DNA of 64,000 nucleotides, from NCBI GenBank assembly GCA_041398225.1, contig JAWKVD010000008.1, positions 62,001 through 126,000 on the forward strand. Direction: 5' to 3'. Below the pieces are notes generated by a model that was not told the DNA's origin, made no database searches, and worked only from the letters and a program-made list of their open reading frames with translations. Origin of the DNA: JAWKVD01 sp041398225. GTDB taxonomy: Bacteria > Pseudomonadota > Alphaproteobacteria > Caulobacterales > Hyphomonadaceae. The position numbers were made by a program, and so were the translations under genes. How positions within the stretch are numbered: the stretch's first letter is position 1; each line of letters starts with the position of its first letter. This document shows, one piece after another, positions 1 to 9,134 of the stretch.

Positions 1-104
1 TCGGCCAGTCCGTCGCCGGAAAAATAGATGTCGCCCGCGTCTTCCGATTTCGGAATCCCGTCATCGGTCCAGCTCAGCCGGGGAAGGGGCGGCAGACGGG
101 TCAT
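1..104 (-). CDS. mnmC: MnmC-like tRNA modification methyltransferase, N-terminus (partial)
   Basis: Only the first 34 codons lie in the window; the gene runs off the left edge. The visible start contains PRLSWTDDGIP followed by GDIYFSGDGLA. This matches the usual beginning of the methyltransferase domain of MnmC (DUF752), which finishes the mnm5(s2)U34 modification in the tRNA wobble position. The ATG at 104 is the only start that fits this motif. Whether the FAD-dependent oxidoreductase half is also present cannot be seen. The identification rests on a short stretch, so it is moderate. Confidence 0.6.
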   Translation of the reverse strand, partial: MTRLPPLPRLSWTDDGIPKSEDAGDIYFSGDGLA

Positions 105-159
105 GGCGCATGCCCGCCGGGGCTCAGCCTGATCGCGATCTGCGAGGCCATGCGGGCGC

Positions 160-1323
160 CTAGATCTCTTCGCCGAGCTTGTGCTTGCGCGCCAGTTCGC
201 GGCCGATGATCATCTGCTGGATCTGCGTCGTGCCTTCATAGAGACGCAGGATGCGCACGTCGCGATAGAAGCGCTCCACGGCGTAGTCGGCGATGTAGCC
301 GGCGCCGCCATGCACCTGAACGGCGCGGTCGGCCACGCGGCCCACCATCTCGGTGCAGAACATCTTGGTCGCCGAAGCCAGCAGGGTCACGCCCTCTTTC
401 CGGTCGAAGCGCCGGGCGCCGTCCAGAACCATCGAGCGGCCGGCCTGCGTCTCGGCGTAGCTGTCCGCGATCAGCGCCGCGACCAGCTGGTGTTCGATGA
501 TCGGCTTGCCGAACTGTTTCCGCTCGGCGGCGTAGTTCACCATCTCCTCGATCAGGCGTTCGGCGATGCCCACCGACAGCGCGGAGATGTGGAAGCGGCC
601 GCGGTCGAGCACCGACATCGCCACCTTGAACCCTTCGCCTTCGCCGCCGATGCGGTTGGCGGCGGGCACGCGCACGCCGTCGAAATTCACGTCGCAGACA
701 TTGGCGCCCTGCTGGCCCATCTTCTTCTCGGGCTTGCCGACCGACAGGCCGGGCGAATTGCGCTCGACGATGAAGGCGGAGACGCCCTTGGGTCCCGGCT
801 TATCGGGATCGGTGCGCGCCATCACGGTGAACAGGTCGGCCTTGTCGGCGTTGGTGATGAAGCGCTTGGAGCCGGTCAGCACATAGTCGTCGCCGTCGCG
901 CACGGCGCGGGTCTTCACCGATCCGGCGTCGGAGCCGGCTTCCGGTTCAGTCAGCGCGAAAGACGTGACGACCTCGCCGGCGGCGATGCGGGGAAGCCAG
1001 GCGTTCTTCTGCTCGTCGTCGCCGAACATCACCAGCGCCTGGCTGCCGATGCCGACATTGGTGCCGAAGGTGGAGCGGAAGGCCGGCGAGGTGCGTCCCA
1101 TCTCGAGGATCACCAGCGCCTCCTCCTCCATGGTCAGGCCAAGCCCGCCATAGGTCTCGGAAATGGAGAGGCCGAACAGGCCCAGCTCGCGCATCTGCTG
1201 CACGACGTCGTCGGGCATGCGGTTCTCGCTGGCGACGGTCTCCTCAAGCGGCACGCAGACCTCGCGCACGAAGCGCCGGACCATGTCGATCAGCTGGCGG
1301 CGGGTCTCAGGATCAAGGGCCAT
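160..1323 (-). CDS. Acyl-CoA dehydrogenase
   Basis: FAD-dependent acyl-CoA dehydrogenase of 387 residues, full length for the family. It catalyses the alpha,beta-dehydrogenation step of fatty acid or branched acyl-CoA breakdown and passes electrons to ETF. The flavin/substrate motif TEPEAGSDAG is near residues 123-132. The C-terminal LYEGTTQIQ carries the likely catalytic Glu (about residue 363), as in short- and medium-chain enzymes. The R-x-Q-FG motif (AAERKQFGKP) is also present. Substrate specificity cannot be read from the sequence. It is a stand-alone gene, but an acyl-CoA thioesterase and an acyl-CoA ligase lie 5-8 kb away on the same strand. Confidence 0.93.
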   Translation of the reverse strand: MALDPETRRQLIDMVRRFVREVCVPLEETVASENRMPDDVVQQMRELGLFGLSISETYGGLGLTMEEEALVILEMGRTSPAFRSTFGTNVGIGSQALVMFGDDEQKNAWLPRIAAGEVVTSFALTEPEAGSDAGSVKTRAVRDGDDYVLTGSKRFITNADKADLFTVMARTDPDKPGPKGVSAFIVERNSPGLSVGKPEKKMGQQGANVCDVNFDGVRVPAANRIGGEGEGFKVAMSVLDRGRFHISALSVGIAERLIEEMVNYAAERKQFGKPIIEHQLVAALIADSYAETQAGRSMVLDGARRFDRKEGVTLLASATKMFCTEMVGRVADRAVQVHGGAGYIADYAVERFYRDVRILRLYEGTTQIQQMIIGRELARKHKLGEEI

Positions 1324-1419
1324 AACGAAACAGTCTCCGAAGCATCGCTCCGGAGACTGCTATTCCGCGAACGGTCCGCGTCAAGTCGGGCGGCGTCTGC
1401 GCGCCCGAAAGACGGGCTC

Positions 1420-1752
1420 CTATTCGTTGATCTTGACCGTGATCGGACCCATTTCGGATTCGATCTCGAAGCTGTCGCCCGGGTTCTTGTCTTCCGGATA
1501 CGCCACGCAGCGCTCGTCCGGCTGGAAGTCGGACGTGGTGCAGAGCTGGCCGTCCTTGATCGCCCAGGTGCCGGAGAACGGCATGTCCATGGCGACGCCG
1601 CTGAAGGTGCCGTCCTCGGCGTAGTTGACCGGGATCTCCATGCCCTGAATGGACATGATGACGCCCTTGGTGGTGACGTTGGTCAGCGTGTCGGCGAAGG
1701 CGGGCGCCGCGACGACGGCGGCGGCGGACGCCGCGACAAGCAGAATGCGCAT
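1420..1752 (-). CDS. Small secreted protein of unknown function
   Basis: 110-residue protein with a clear Sec signal peptide (MRILLVAASAAAVVAAPAFA, cleavage before Asp21). The mature part of about 90 residues is acidic and has two cysteines (GQLCTT and DERCVAY) that could form a disulfide in the periplasm. I do not recognise a named family. The pattern of short beta-like segments (DGTFSG, GTWAIKDGQLC) suggests a small beta-rich domain. GAGGAGACTC lies just upstream of the ATG. It sits alone between acyl-CoA dehydrogenase and a glycosyltransferase. Confidence 0.7.
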   Translation of the reverse strand: MRILLVAASAAAVVAAPAFADTLTNVTTKGVIMSIQGMEIPVNYAEDGTFSGVAMDMPFSGTWAIKDGQLCTTSDFQPDERCVAYPEDKNPGDSFEIESEMGPITVKINE

Positions 1753-1815
1753 GGGGAGTCTCCTCGTTGAGCGCGTTTTCGCGCCGGTCGAGAATAGGAA
1801 ACTTCCGAGTTTCGC

Positions 1816-2856
1816 TCAAGCGCGCGCTGCTGCGGCCACCTTGTCGTAGAAGGCGCGGCTGTCGCGCACGAAAACCTCCTTGGTGAAGGTCGCCTCGTAG
1901 GCGGCGCGTCCGCCCGCGACCAGCCGTTCGGCGAGGCCGGGCTCGGAAATCACCCGCTGCATCGCGGTCGCCAGCGCCTCGACATTGTCCTTGGGGATCA
2001 GCAGGCCGTTGACGCCGTCCTCGACATAGGCGGCCGGACCCACCGCGTCGGCGGCGACCAGCGGACGCGAGGCGGCCCATGCGTCGACCGTTACAGTTCC
2101 GAAAGGTTCATAGCGCGAGGGGAAGGCCACGAAGGTCGAAGCGGCCAGCAAGGCGCCGCGATCATTGCGCCATCCCAGGAAGCGCACGCGGTCGTTCAGG
2201 CCCAGCTTCGAACACTGTTCTTTCAACTCGGCCTCGATCGGGCCTTCGCCGGCGATCCACACATAAAGTCCGGGCACGCGCGCGGCGGCGTCGAGCAGGG
2301 TGTCGAGGCCCTTCTTCCAGTGCAGCCGCGCCAGCGCCAGCGCCACCGGCGCATCGGCGGGAGTGTCGAGACTGGCGCGGTCGACCGGCGCGACGTCGGT
2401 GAAGTCGGCATAGGTGTGAACGATGCCCGAGCGGTTCTCCGGCACGCCCTGTTCGCGGATGTGGCGCAAAAGGTCGCGCGTCAGGCCGATATGCCATTCG
2501 CAGTTCGTGAAGCGGGCGAGCTTGTAATAGCCGCCATACCAGGCGATCGACCGCGCGCGGTGTTTGGCCGGGGCGAATTGTCCCGCGCGGCCCATCCAGT
2601 ATTCGATGACGTCGGGTTTGAAGCTCGCAATGGTGCGCTCCAGCACCGAGCGGGTGGGAAAGGGCCACAGCCGGTTGAAGTCCGCCGTGGCGGTCTCGAT
2701 GCCCGCGTCGCGGAAGCTCTTGAGCCGGAAAGCGTTGTCCGGGCGCGTCACCACGGCCTGGGTTTCGCCGGCCCCAGCGAGCGCCAGAACCGATTCCAGC
2801 ATGATGTTTTCGGCTCCGCCTTCCTTGGCGCCGGCCATCACATGCAGGATGCGCAT
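1816..2856 (-). CDS. Glycosyltransferase, GT4/GT1-like (GT-B fold)
   Basis: 346-residue glycosyltransferase. The chosen start, MRILHVMAGAKEGGAEN at 2856, has AAGGATAG about 10 bases upstream and begins with the typical first beta strand and Gly-rich loop of GT-B enzymes. An upstream in-frame ATG would add 33 residues unlike any family member. The C-terminal half has the nucleotide-sugar part: LALARLHWKKGLDTLLDA, VWIAGEGP, VRFLGWRND and the E-x7-E-like region FPSRYEPFGTVTVDAWA. It probably adds a sugar to a cell-surface glycan or lipid. The acceptor is unknown and no polysaccharide cluster surrounds it. Confidence 0.85.
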   Translation of the reverse strand: MRILHVMAGAKEGGAENIMLESVLALAGAGETQAVVTRPDNAFRLKSFRDAGIETATADFNRLWPFPTRSVLERTIASFKPDVIEYWMGRAGQFAPAKHRARSIAWYGGYYKLARFTNCEWHIGLTRDLLRHIREQGVPENRSGIVHTYADFTDVAPVDRASLDTPADAPVALALARLHWKKGLDTLLDAAARVPGLYVWIAGEGPIEAELKEQCSKLGLNDRVRFLGWRNDRGALLAASTFVAFPSRYEPFGTVTVDAWAASRPLVAADAVGPAAYVEDGVNGLLIPKDNVEALATAMQRVISEPGLAERLVAGGRAAYEATFTKEVFVRDSRAFYDKVAAAARA

Positions 2857-3061
2857 CGCTGATCTATCCTTGCAGGCCGGCCTTGCGGGCCGGCGCGGAG
2901 CGTGAAATCCCCACCGCTCGCCCGGGACGGGGACCCGTGATAGGGAGCCCATCACAAGGGCTGGGCAGGTCCGTTAGCCGGTTCGGCGGCGCGGCGCAAA
3001 CGCGGGTTGAAGCCGGGCCGGATCGCCAGTAGCGTCCGCGCGCCTTTTTCGGAGAAACTGC

Positions 3062-4567
3062 ATGTCAGGCGGCTATCGCCTTTTCGGGTCGGAATCCTCG
3101 GCCTACAGCACCAAGCTCAGAACCTTCCTCACCTATAAGGGCGTGGAGTTCGCATGGACCCCGCGCACCCAGGACACGGAAGACGAGCTGCAGTCGCTGG
3201 CGCGTTTTCCCACCCTTCCGGTGCTGGTCACCCCGGGCGGTTTCGCGGTTCACGACACCACGCCGCTGATCGAGGCGCTTGAGGCGGATTCGCCCGAGCC
3301 CAGCGCGACCCCGTCCGATCCGGCGCTCGGCTTCCTGTCCTGCGTGCTCGAAGAGTACGCCGACAGCTGGCTGACCAAGGCGGTCAACCATTATCGCTGG
3401 ACCCGCAAGAAGGATCAGCGCGCCGCGGCCCAGCGCGCGATCGAGGAATACTGCACGCGCGAGGCGCCGCAGGACCGCAAGGCCGCCGAAGACGTCGCCA
3501 TCGACCGCATGACCGCCGAGATGAAGCGCGTCGGCCTCGAGGGCGAGTTCGGCGCCGCGGTCGAGAAATCCTTCAAGCGGTTCGTGAAACTGCTCGACGC
3601 CCACCTGCAGAAGCACGCCTTCCTGTTCGGCGGACAGCCGACGATCGCCGACTTCGCGGTCGGCGCGCAGCTGGCGCAGACGCTGCGCGATCCCACGCCC
3701 GCCAAGATTCTCGAGAAGGACGGCGCGGCCATCGTGAAATGGTGCGAGGCGCTCGCCGAAGCCAAGCCGGCCGGTCCGTTCGAAGACCTCGACGCGCTGC
3801 GCGACACGCTCGAGCCGATCTTCCGCGACGAGCTGGCGGCGGCCTTCCTGCCGTGGGCGGCGGAGAATCTCGAAACCTCGCTGGCCGGCGGGGAAAGCTT
3901 CGAGGTCACCATCGGCAAGGACGCCTTCACGCTCGCCCCGCTGCGGTCGACCGCGCGGTCGTTCCGCGAGCTGCGCCGCAAATTCGTCTCGGCGCAGGAG
4001 ATCGAAACCCTGCGCGCCTTCACCGACGCCGCCGGCGCCACGGTCTTCCTGCAGCGTCCGCAGTCGGTGCAACAGGCTCCGGCCGAAACCGAAGCGGGCG
4101 ATGACGCCGCCGACGAAAACGGAAGCGACGCGCCGGCCGCCGAAGCGGCTGAGGCGAATGGCGAGGCCAGCGGCGAAGAACGCACCGGCCGCCGCCGTCG
4201 CCGGCGCGGACGGCGCGGCCGCAGCGACGCCGCCAGTCAGGAAACGGCCGATCAGGAAGCGTCGGGTGAGGATGGCGCTGGCGAAGACGGCGCTGTTGAG
4301 GAAGCTTCGGGCGACGACTCCGCCGGCGATGACGTCGACCCGGCGATCGAAGCCGCTGTTGAACCGGAAGCCGAAGCCACTGCTGAACCGGCAGTCGAGC
4401 CCGAAGCCGAAACCTCTGTTGAACCGGTCGCCGCTGTCGAGGCGGTCGTCGATGAAGCGCCCGAGCCTGAAGCGTCCGCCGAAGTCGCGGTTGCTGAAGA
4501 TGCGCCCGCCGAAGGCGCCGCCGCCGAAGACGATCAGGACGAACCGGCCAAGCCGACCGAGGGCTAG
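3062..4567 (+). CDS. Glutathione S-transferase family protein with a long charged C-terminal tail
   Basis: 501 residues. Residues 1 to about 235 form a GST: a thioredoxin-like N-domain (YRLFGSESSAYSTKLRTFL, then FPTLPVLVTP and a VHDTTPLIEALE motif) and an all-helical C-domain with TIADFAVGAQLAQ. A further folded segment runs to about 335. The last roughly 165 residues are low complexity, rich in Ala, Glu and Asp, interrupted near residues 375-388 by an Arg block (TGRRRRRRGRRGRSD). Such a tail is unusual for a GST and recalls the disordered RNA-binding arm of RNase E. The enzymatic role is unknown. The ATG at 3062 starts directly at the fold. Confidence 0.8.
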   Translation: MSGGYRLFGSESSAYSTKLRTFLTYKGVEFAWTPRTQDTEDELQSLARFPTLPVLVTPGGFAVHDTTPLIEALEADSPEPSATPSDPALGFLSCVLEEYADSWLTKAVNHYRWTRKKDQRAAAQRAIEEYCTREAPQDRKAAEDVAIDRMTAEMKRVGLEGEFGAAVEKSFKRFVKLLDAHLQKHAFLFGGQPTIADFAVGAQLAQTLRDPTPAKILEKDGAAIVKWCEALAEAKPAGPFEDLDALRDTLEPIFRDELAAAFLPWAAENLETSLAGGESFEVTIGKDAFTLAPLRSTARSFRELRRKFVSAQEIETLRAFTDAAGATVFLQRPQSVQQAPAETEAGDDAADENGSDAPAAEAAEANGEASGEERTGRRRRRRGRRGRSDAASQETADQEASGEDGAGEDGAVEEASGDDSAGDDVDPAIEAAVEPEAEATAEPAVEPEAETSVEPVAAVEAVVDEAPEPEASAEVAVAEDAPAEGAAAEDDQDEPAKPTEG

Positions 4568-4591
4568 GGCGGGGCCGGGACCAGGATCGCG

Positions 4592-5209
4592 ATGCTTCCT
4601 CCAGAGATCCTCGCTGCGCCGGCGACCTACGCGCTGATCGCGGCGAACGTGCTGATCTCGATCGCCGCGTTCTCCAGTCCACGCCTGATCGAAGGGCTGA
4701 TGCTCTATGTGCGCCCGATCCTGCGCGGGCAGGGGCTGCACCGCGTCCTCACCTCGGGCTTCGTGCACGGCGATCCCAGCCACCTCTTCTTCAACATGCT
4801 CTCGCTTTATTTCATGGGCGACTTCCTGGAGCGGACGGTCGGCACCACCTCGTTCCTGATGATCTATTTCCTGTCGCTGCTGGCCGGGTCGGGCTGGGCG
4901 GTGATGGAGAATGTGCGCAATCCCGAATACCGGGCGCTGGGCGCGTCCGGCGCGGTGTCCGGCGTGGTCGCCGCGACGGCGCTGTTCTATCCCTATGCGT
5001 GGCTGGCGTTTCCGCCGATCCCGCTTCTGGCCTATGCGGCGCTCTATATCGGCTGGTCGGCTTTCGCGATGGGCCGGGTGCGCGACGGCATCGGCCATGC
5101 CGCGCACCTTGGCGGCGCGCTGATGGGCGTTGCGCTGGTGTGCCTGTTCTGGCCGAGCCAGCTCCACGCGCTGTGGCGCGATCTCCTGTCGGTGTTCGGC
5201 GTTTCCTGA
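4592..5209 (+). CDS. Rhomboid family intramembrane serine protease
   Basis: 205-residue polytopic membrane protein of the rhomboid family, which cleaves transmembrane segments inside the bilayer. The motifs are in family order: HGDPSHLFFNML (oxyanion region, residues 59-70), GASG with the nucleophile Ser119, and HAAHLGG with the catalytic His172. About six transmembrane helices fit the length. It starts 24 bases after the GST stop on the same strand, so the two may be co-transcribed. The natural substrate is unknown. A second rhomboid lies at 27357. Confidence 0.9.
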   Translation: MLPPEILAAPATYALIAANVLISIAAFSSPRLIEGLMLYVRPILRGQGLHRVLTSGFVHGDPSHLFFNMLSLYFMGDFLERTVGTTSFLMIYFLSLLAGSGWAVMENVRNPEYRALGASGAVSGVVAATALFYPYAWLAFPPIPLLAYAALYIGWSAFAMGRVRDGIGHAAHLGGALMGVALVCLFWPSQLHALWRDLLSVFGVS

Positions 5210-5249
5210 GGTCCCGTGTGGGCCTACAGGCGCGCGGCCTACCGGCGCG

Positions 5250-6224
5250 CTAGCGGCAGGCCGGGTTGATGCCCTCGACATAGTTGGCGATCACGTCGAT
5301 GTCGCGCGCCGTCCCGGCGCCCTCGAAGCCTGCGATGTGGTCATAGCCGACGACGGCCGGGTATTTCGCCAGCCAGTCTCCGGCGATCGGAATATACGAC
5401 CAGTGCCAGCGTTCCTCTTCATAGCCGTTGGGGCGTTCGGGGCCGCGCGGGCTGTAGACCTGGCAGAAGCCGTATTCGGCGCCGTGGGCCGTCAGCCAGT
5501 CATGCACCGCCTTGCCTTCGCCGGCGTCGAACCAGGCGTTGTTGAGATCGTTGAAGTCGAAATCCGTGCCCCAGTGATGGCGCGAGGTCGCGGGCATGGA
5601 GGAGAATTCCAGAATCTTCAGCGCGCGCTGCGCCGGGTCGGGCACGGTTTCGGGCAGCGCGCCGCCCTCCACCTTGGTGCGGCCGGCCCATTTGGCTTCC
5701 CAGATGCGTTTCTGGTCGGCGAAGGATCGGAAGGCGGAAACGACTTTCAGGTTCACCCCGTCGGCGCGCGCGGCGTCGGCCATGCGGGTCAGCGCATCGA
5801 TCGCCTCGGCGCGTCCGAACAGGCCGGCGCGGGTCGCAAGCGCCTCAGGCACGGGCGCGAAGCCGGCCTCGCGCGTCGGGCTCACCTTGCCGGTCAACAT
5901 GTCGATGCTCGGTTCCGGGCGCGCGAAGTCGCCGCCGGCGGGCAGGGCGCTTGCGAAAGCAGGCGCCGTCGCGGACGTCACGGGGGCGGAAGGCGATGCG
6001 GCTTCGCTTGCGGCTTCCTCCGGCGCGGCGCCATCCGGCAGGCCCGCCTCGTCGGCCGTCCCGGCGGCGGGCGCGTCCGCAGTCGCTTCGGTCGCAGCTT
6101 CGGTCGCCGTTTCTGTCGCGGGCACGCCGGTCTCCGGCTTGCCGCACGCGCCCAGCGCCAGCATCGCGGCCAGCGCGCAGATCGAGACCAGACGTCCGGA
6201 GGCGAAACGATCACCGCGCTTCAT
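5250..6224 (-). CDS. Lipoprotein D-alanyl-D-alanine carboxypeptidase, M15 (VanY-like) family
   Basis: 324-residue zinc peptidase that trims peptidoglycan stem peptides. The start at 6224 is preceded by AAGGAGCC and opens a lipoprotein signal with Cys27 (MLALGAC); an upstream in-frame ATG lacks both. Residues 30-110 are an Ala/Thr/Glu-rich linker that would span from the membrane anchor. The M15 domain follows: SRHHWGTDFD gives zinc ligands His216 and Asp223, and EERWHW gives the general base Glu271 and ligand His274. The enzyme faces the periplasm. It converges with the rhomboid gene. Confidence 0.9.
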   Translation of the reverse strand: MKRGDRFASGRLVSICALAAMLALGACGKPETGVPATETATEAATEATADAPAAGTADEAGLPDGAAPEEAASEAASPSAPVTSATAPAFASALPAGGDFARPEPSIDMLTGKVSPTREAGFAPVPEALATRAGLFGRAEAIDALTRMADAARADGVNLKVVSAFRSFADQKRIWEAKWAGRTKVEGGALPETVPDPAQRALKILEFSSMPATSRHHWGTDFDFNDLNNAWFDAGEGKAVHDWLTAHGAEYGFCQVYSPRGPERPNGYEEERWHWSYIPIAGDWLAKYPAVVGYDHIAGFEGAGTARDIDVIANYVEGINPACR

Positions 6225-6366
6225 CGGGCAAGGCTCCTTCGTTCGCGGCGCGACAGGCCGGCGCGCGAATCGCAGCGCAGGCAATCACGCCCCGGCGAAA
6301 TGCGCCAGCGCGGTCTGCACCGGCGGCGCCCCCGAGTTGTATCTTGGGGCTACGCCCCGAGGCGGG

Positions 6367-7260
6367 TCAGTTCTTGAACTTGGGTTCGCGCGGGCGGATC
6401 AGGCCTTCCTGCGTCACCGACGCCACCAGCTTGCCGTCGCGGGTGAACACCTCGCCGCGGTTGAAGCCGCGCGCGCCGGAGGCCGAGGGGCTGTCCATGG
6501 TGTAGAGCAGCCAGTCCTCGATGTTGAACGGTTCATGGAACCACATTGCATGGTCGAGGCTGGCCATCTGCACCCCGCCGGTGAACCAGTTCACGCCATG
6601 CGGCTTGGTCGCGGTGTCGAGAATGCCCATGTCCGAGGCGTAGGCGAGCAGGCATTGCTGCAGGGCCGCGTCGTCGCCGACCACGCCGCGCGCGCGCATC
6701 CAGATGTGCTTGATCGGCGCGGACTTCTCCGGGCTCACCATGGCGCGCGGATCGACCGGGCGCAGCTCGATCGGGCGGGGGCGGGCGAACTGCTTGGCGT
6801 ATTGCTCGGGAATGTGCGCCTTGGCCATCTGGCGCAGCTCGTCCTCGCTCTTCAGCTCGTCGGGCATCTTCACCGCCGGCATGTCCGACTGGTGGGTGAA
6901 GCCCTTCTCGGGAACCTGGAACGAAGCCGCGAGGTTGAAGATCTGCTCGCCGTGCTGGATCGCCACCACGCGGCGGGTGGTGAAGCTCTTGCCGTCGCGC
7001 GCGCGGTCGACCTCGTAGAGGATCGGCACGCTGGGGTCGCCCGGACGGATGAAGTAGGCGTGCAGCGAATGGCACAGCCGGCCCTCGACCGTGCGATAGG
7101 CCGCGACCAGCGCCTGGGCGATCACCTGGCCGCCGAACACGCGTTTCATGCCGTCGTCCGGCGACTGGCCGCGGAACAGGTTGACCTCGATCCGTTCGAG
7201 ATCGAGCAGGTCCAGCAGCTCCGCCAGCGCGCCGTCTTCGGGGGAAGCTGAGTTCGACAT
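6367..7260 (-). CDS. tesB: Acyl-CoA thioesterase II
   Basis: 297-residue double hot-dog thioesterase that hydrolyses medium- to long-chain acyl-CoA to free fatty acid and CoA. The N-terminal hot-dog shows NLFRGQSPDDGMKRVFGGQV and SLHAYFIRPGD, and FTTRRVVAIQHG follows; all are TesB hallmarks. The second hot-dog includes LDHAMWFHEPF and LLYTMDSPSA, whose Asp matches the catalytic Asp of E. coli TesB. Length is normal for the family. It lies about 90 bases downstream of the acyl-CoA ligase on the same strand, so the two may share a transcript. Confidence 0.93.
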   Translation of the reverse strand: MSNSASPEDGALAELLDLLDLERIEVNLFRGQSPDDGMKRVFGGQVIAQALVAAYRTVEGRLCHSLHAYFIRPGDPSVPILYEVDRARDGKSFTTRRVVAIQHGEQIFNLAASFQVPEKGFTHQSDMPAVKMPDELKSEDELRQMAKAHIPEQYAKQFARPRPIELRPVDPRAMVSPEKSAPIKHIWMRARGVVGDDAALQQCLLAYASDMGILDTATKPHGVNWFTGGVQMASLDHAMWFHEPFNIEDWLLYTMDSPSASGARGFNRGEVFTRDGKLVASVTQEGLIRPREPKFKN

Positions 7261-7351
7261 GGATGCGTCCTTGCGTCTCGCCCGCGGGGGAGGGGGCGTC
7301 GTCCGGTTTTCGGTCTAGATAGCGCCGTGCGCGCGCGCGGTCGACCCGCCC

Positions 7352-8980
7352 TCAACCGCCGAGAACGTCGTGATAGCGGGCCCGAAGGGTCTTCTTGTCG
7401 ATCTTTCCGGTCGCGGTCAGCGGAACCACGTCGAAGAACACCGCGTCCGGCGACCACCAGCTCACGATCCGGGGCTTGAGGTGGTCGCGCACGTCCTGTT
7501 CGCTCACCTCGGCGCCCTCATGGGTTTCGATCACCAGAACCGGGCGCTCCTCCCATTTCGGGTGCGGCACGCCGACCACCGCCGCGATCTTCACGCCCGG
7601 ACAGGCCACCGCCACGTTTTCGAGGTCGATCGAGGAGATCCATTCCCCGCCCGACTTGATCACGTCCTTCTTGCGGTCGGTGATGCGCATAAAGCCGTGC
7701 GCGTCGATGGTCGCGATGTCGCCGGTGTCGAACCAGCCCTGCTCGCCGGCCGCGTCCTGTTCGTTGCGGAAATAGCGCTGGATGGTCCACGGTCCGCGCA
7801 CCATCAGCGCGCCCGAGGTTTCGCCGTCCCAGGGCAGATCCTCGCCGTCCTCGCCCACCACTTTCAGCTCGATGCCGAACTGCAGCCGGCCCTGGCGGGT
7901 CCAGATCGCCTCGTCCATCGCCTCCTCGCCGAGCGCGGCGAGCGAGGGGGTCGGCGTGGCCACCACGCCCAGCGGCGCGGTTTCGGTCATGCCCCAGATC
8001 TGAAGCACCTGAACGCCGTATTTCTTCTTGAAGGTCTCGGCCATGGCGCGCGGCACGGCGCTGCCGCCGATCACCACGCGCTGCAGGTCGCCGGGCGTTT
8101 CGCCGGTCTGTTCGAGATAGGCGAGATACATGGTCCAGATCGTCGGCACGCCGCCGGAGAACGTGACGCCCTCGTTGACGATCAGCTCCTGAAGGCTCGC
8201 GCCGTCCATCTTCTCGCACGGCAGAACCAGCTTGCAGCCGCAGATCGGCGCGGCGAAGGGCAGGCCCCAGGCGGTGGCGTGAAACAGCGAGGAGCAGGGC
8301 ATCACCACGTCGAAGGCGTTGAAGCCGAATGCGCCGGCCAGCCCCGCCGCCATGGCGTGCAGCACCACGGCGCGGTGCGAATACAGCACCCCCTTGGGAT
8401 CGCCGGTGGTGCCCGAAGTGTAGCACAGGAAGGCCCCGGCGTTCTCGTCGACGACCGGCCAGTCGAAGCCGTCTTCCTCGCGCGCCAGCAGCGCTTCATA
8501 GCTTTGCGCGCCGACCGAACCGGGCTCCAGCCGCGCCTCGTCGCTCAGCATCACGAAGGATTTCAGATAGGGAAGCTGCGGCGCCAGGCGCTCGACCAGC
8601 GGCAGGAAGGTCTTGTCGAACAGCAGGACCTCGGCCTCGGCGTGATTGAGGATGTAGACGATCTGTTCGTCGAACAGGCGCGGGTTCACCGTGTTCAGCA
8701 CCGCGCCCAGTCCGGGCGCGGCGTAGAACAGTTCGAGATGGCGGTGGGTGTTCCAGGCCAGCGTGGCGACCCGGTCGCCGGGCTTCACGCCCAGCCTCTG
8801 CAGGGCCCGGGCGCAGCGCGCGCTGCGGGCGGCCAGCCCAGCATAATCATAGCGCCAGACCGGTTCGTCCACGAGGCGCGAAACGATCTCGCGTTTCGCG
8901 TGAGCGGTCGCGGCGAACCGCATGATGTCGATGATTTGCAGCGGCCGAGGCTGCATCAGTCCCTGGATCATGGGGCGCAT
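7352..8980 (-). CDS. Long/medium-chain fatty-acid--CoA ligase (AMP-binding)
   Basis: Acyl-CoA synthetase of about 542 residues that activates a fatty acid through an acyl-AMP intermediate. The AMP-binding signature YTSGTTGDPKGV is intact. Later motifs are WGMTET, GWFDTGDIATID, ITDRKKDVIKSGGEW and the C-terminal catalytic Lys in TATGKIDK. The opening MIQGLMQPRPLQI is typical of the FadD3/medium-chain group. The ATGs at 8980 and 8971 are both possible and neither has a strong ribosome site. A TTG at 9007 would add nine residues and is less likely. The chain length of the substrate is not determined. Confidence 0.9.
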   Translation of the reverse strand: MRPMIQGLMQPRPLQIIDIMRFAATAHAKREIVSRLVDEPVWRYDYAGLAARSARCARALQRLGVKPGDRVATLAWNTHRHLELFYAAPGLGAVLNTVNPRLFDEQIVYILNHAEAEVLLFDKTFLPLVERLAPQLPYLKSFVMLSDEARLEPGSVGAQSYEALLAREEDGFDWPVVDENAGAFLCYTSGTTGDPKGVLYSHRAVVLHAMAAGLAGAFGFNAFDVVMPCSSLFHATAWGLPFAAPICGCKLVLPCEKMDGASLQELIVNEGVTFSGGVPTIWTMYLAYLEQTGETPGDLQRVVIGGSAVPRAMAETFKKKYGVQVLQIWGMTETAPLGVVATPTPSLAALGEEAMDEAIWTRQGRLQFGIELKVVGEDGEDLPWDGETSGALMVRGPWTIQRYFRNEQDAAGEQGWFDTGDIATIDAHGFMRITDRKKDVIKSGGEWISSIDLENVAVACPGVKIAAVVGVPHPKWEERPVLVIETHEGAEVSEQDVRDHLKPRIVSWWSPDAVFFDVVPLTATGKIDKKTLRARYHDVLGG

Positions 8981-9134
8981 CTCATGGGGGCGGCCATCGC
9001 CTGTCAACTGCGCCGCCCCGGCTTATTCCGGCGCCGCTGGGGGAGACGGGTCCGGCGGGGCCGGGTTGCGGTCGGCGTGGCGGCTGCGCTAGACCAGCGC
9101 CCCGAACCCAACCCATACCGGAAGAGAGGCTCCG

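Noticed and set aside
3065..5281. A very long open frame (738 codons) on the strand opposite the GST and rhomboid genes.
   Set aside because: GC-rich DNA leaves long antisense frames. The product has no family pattern and the plus strand shows clear domains.
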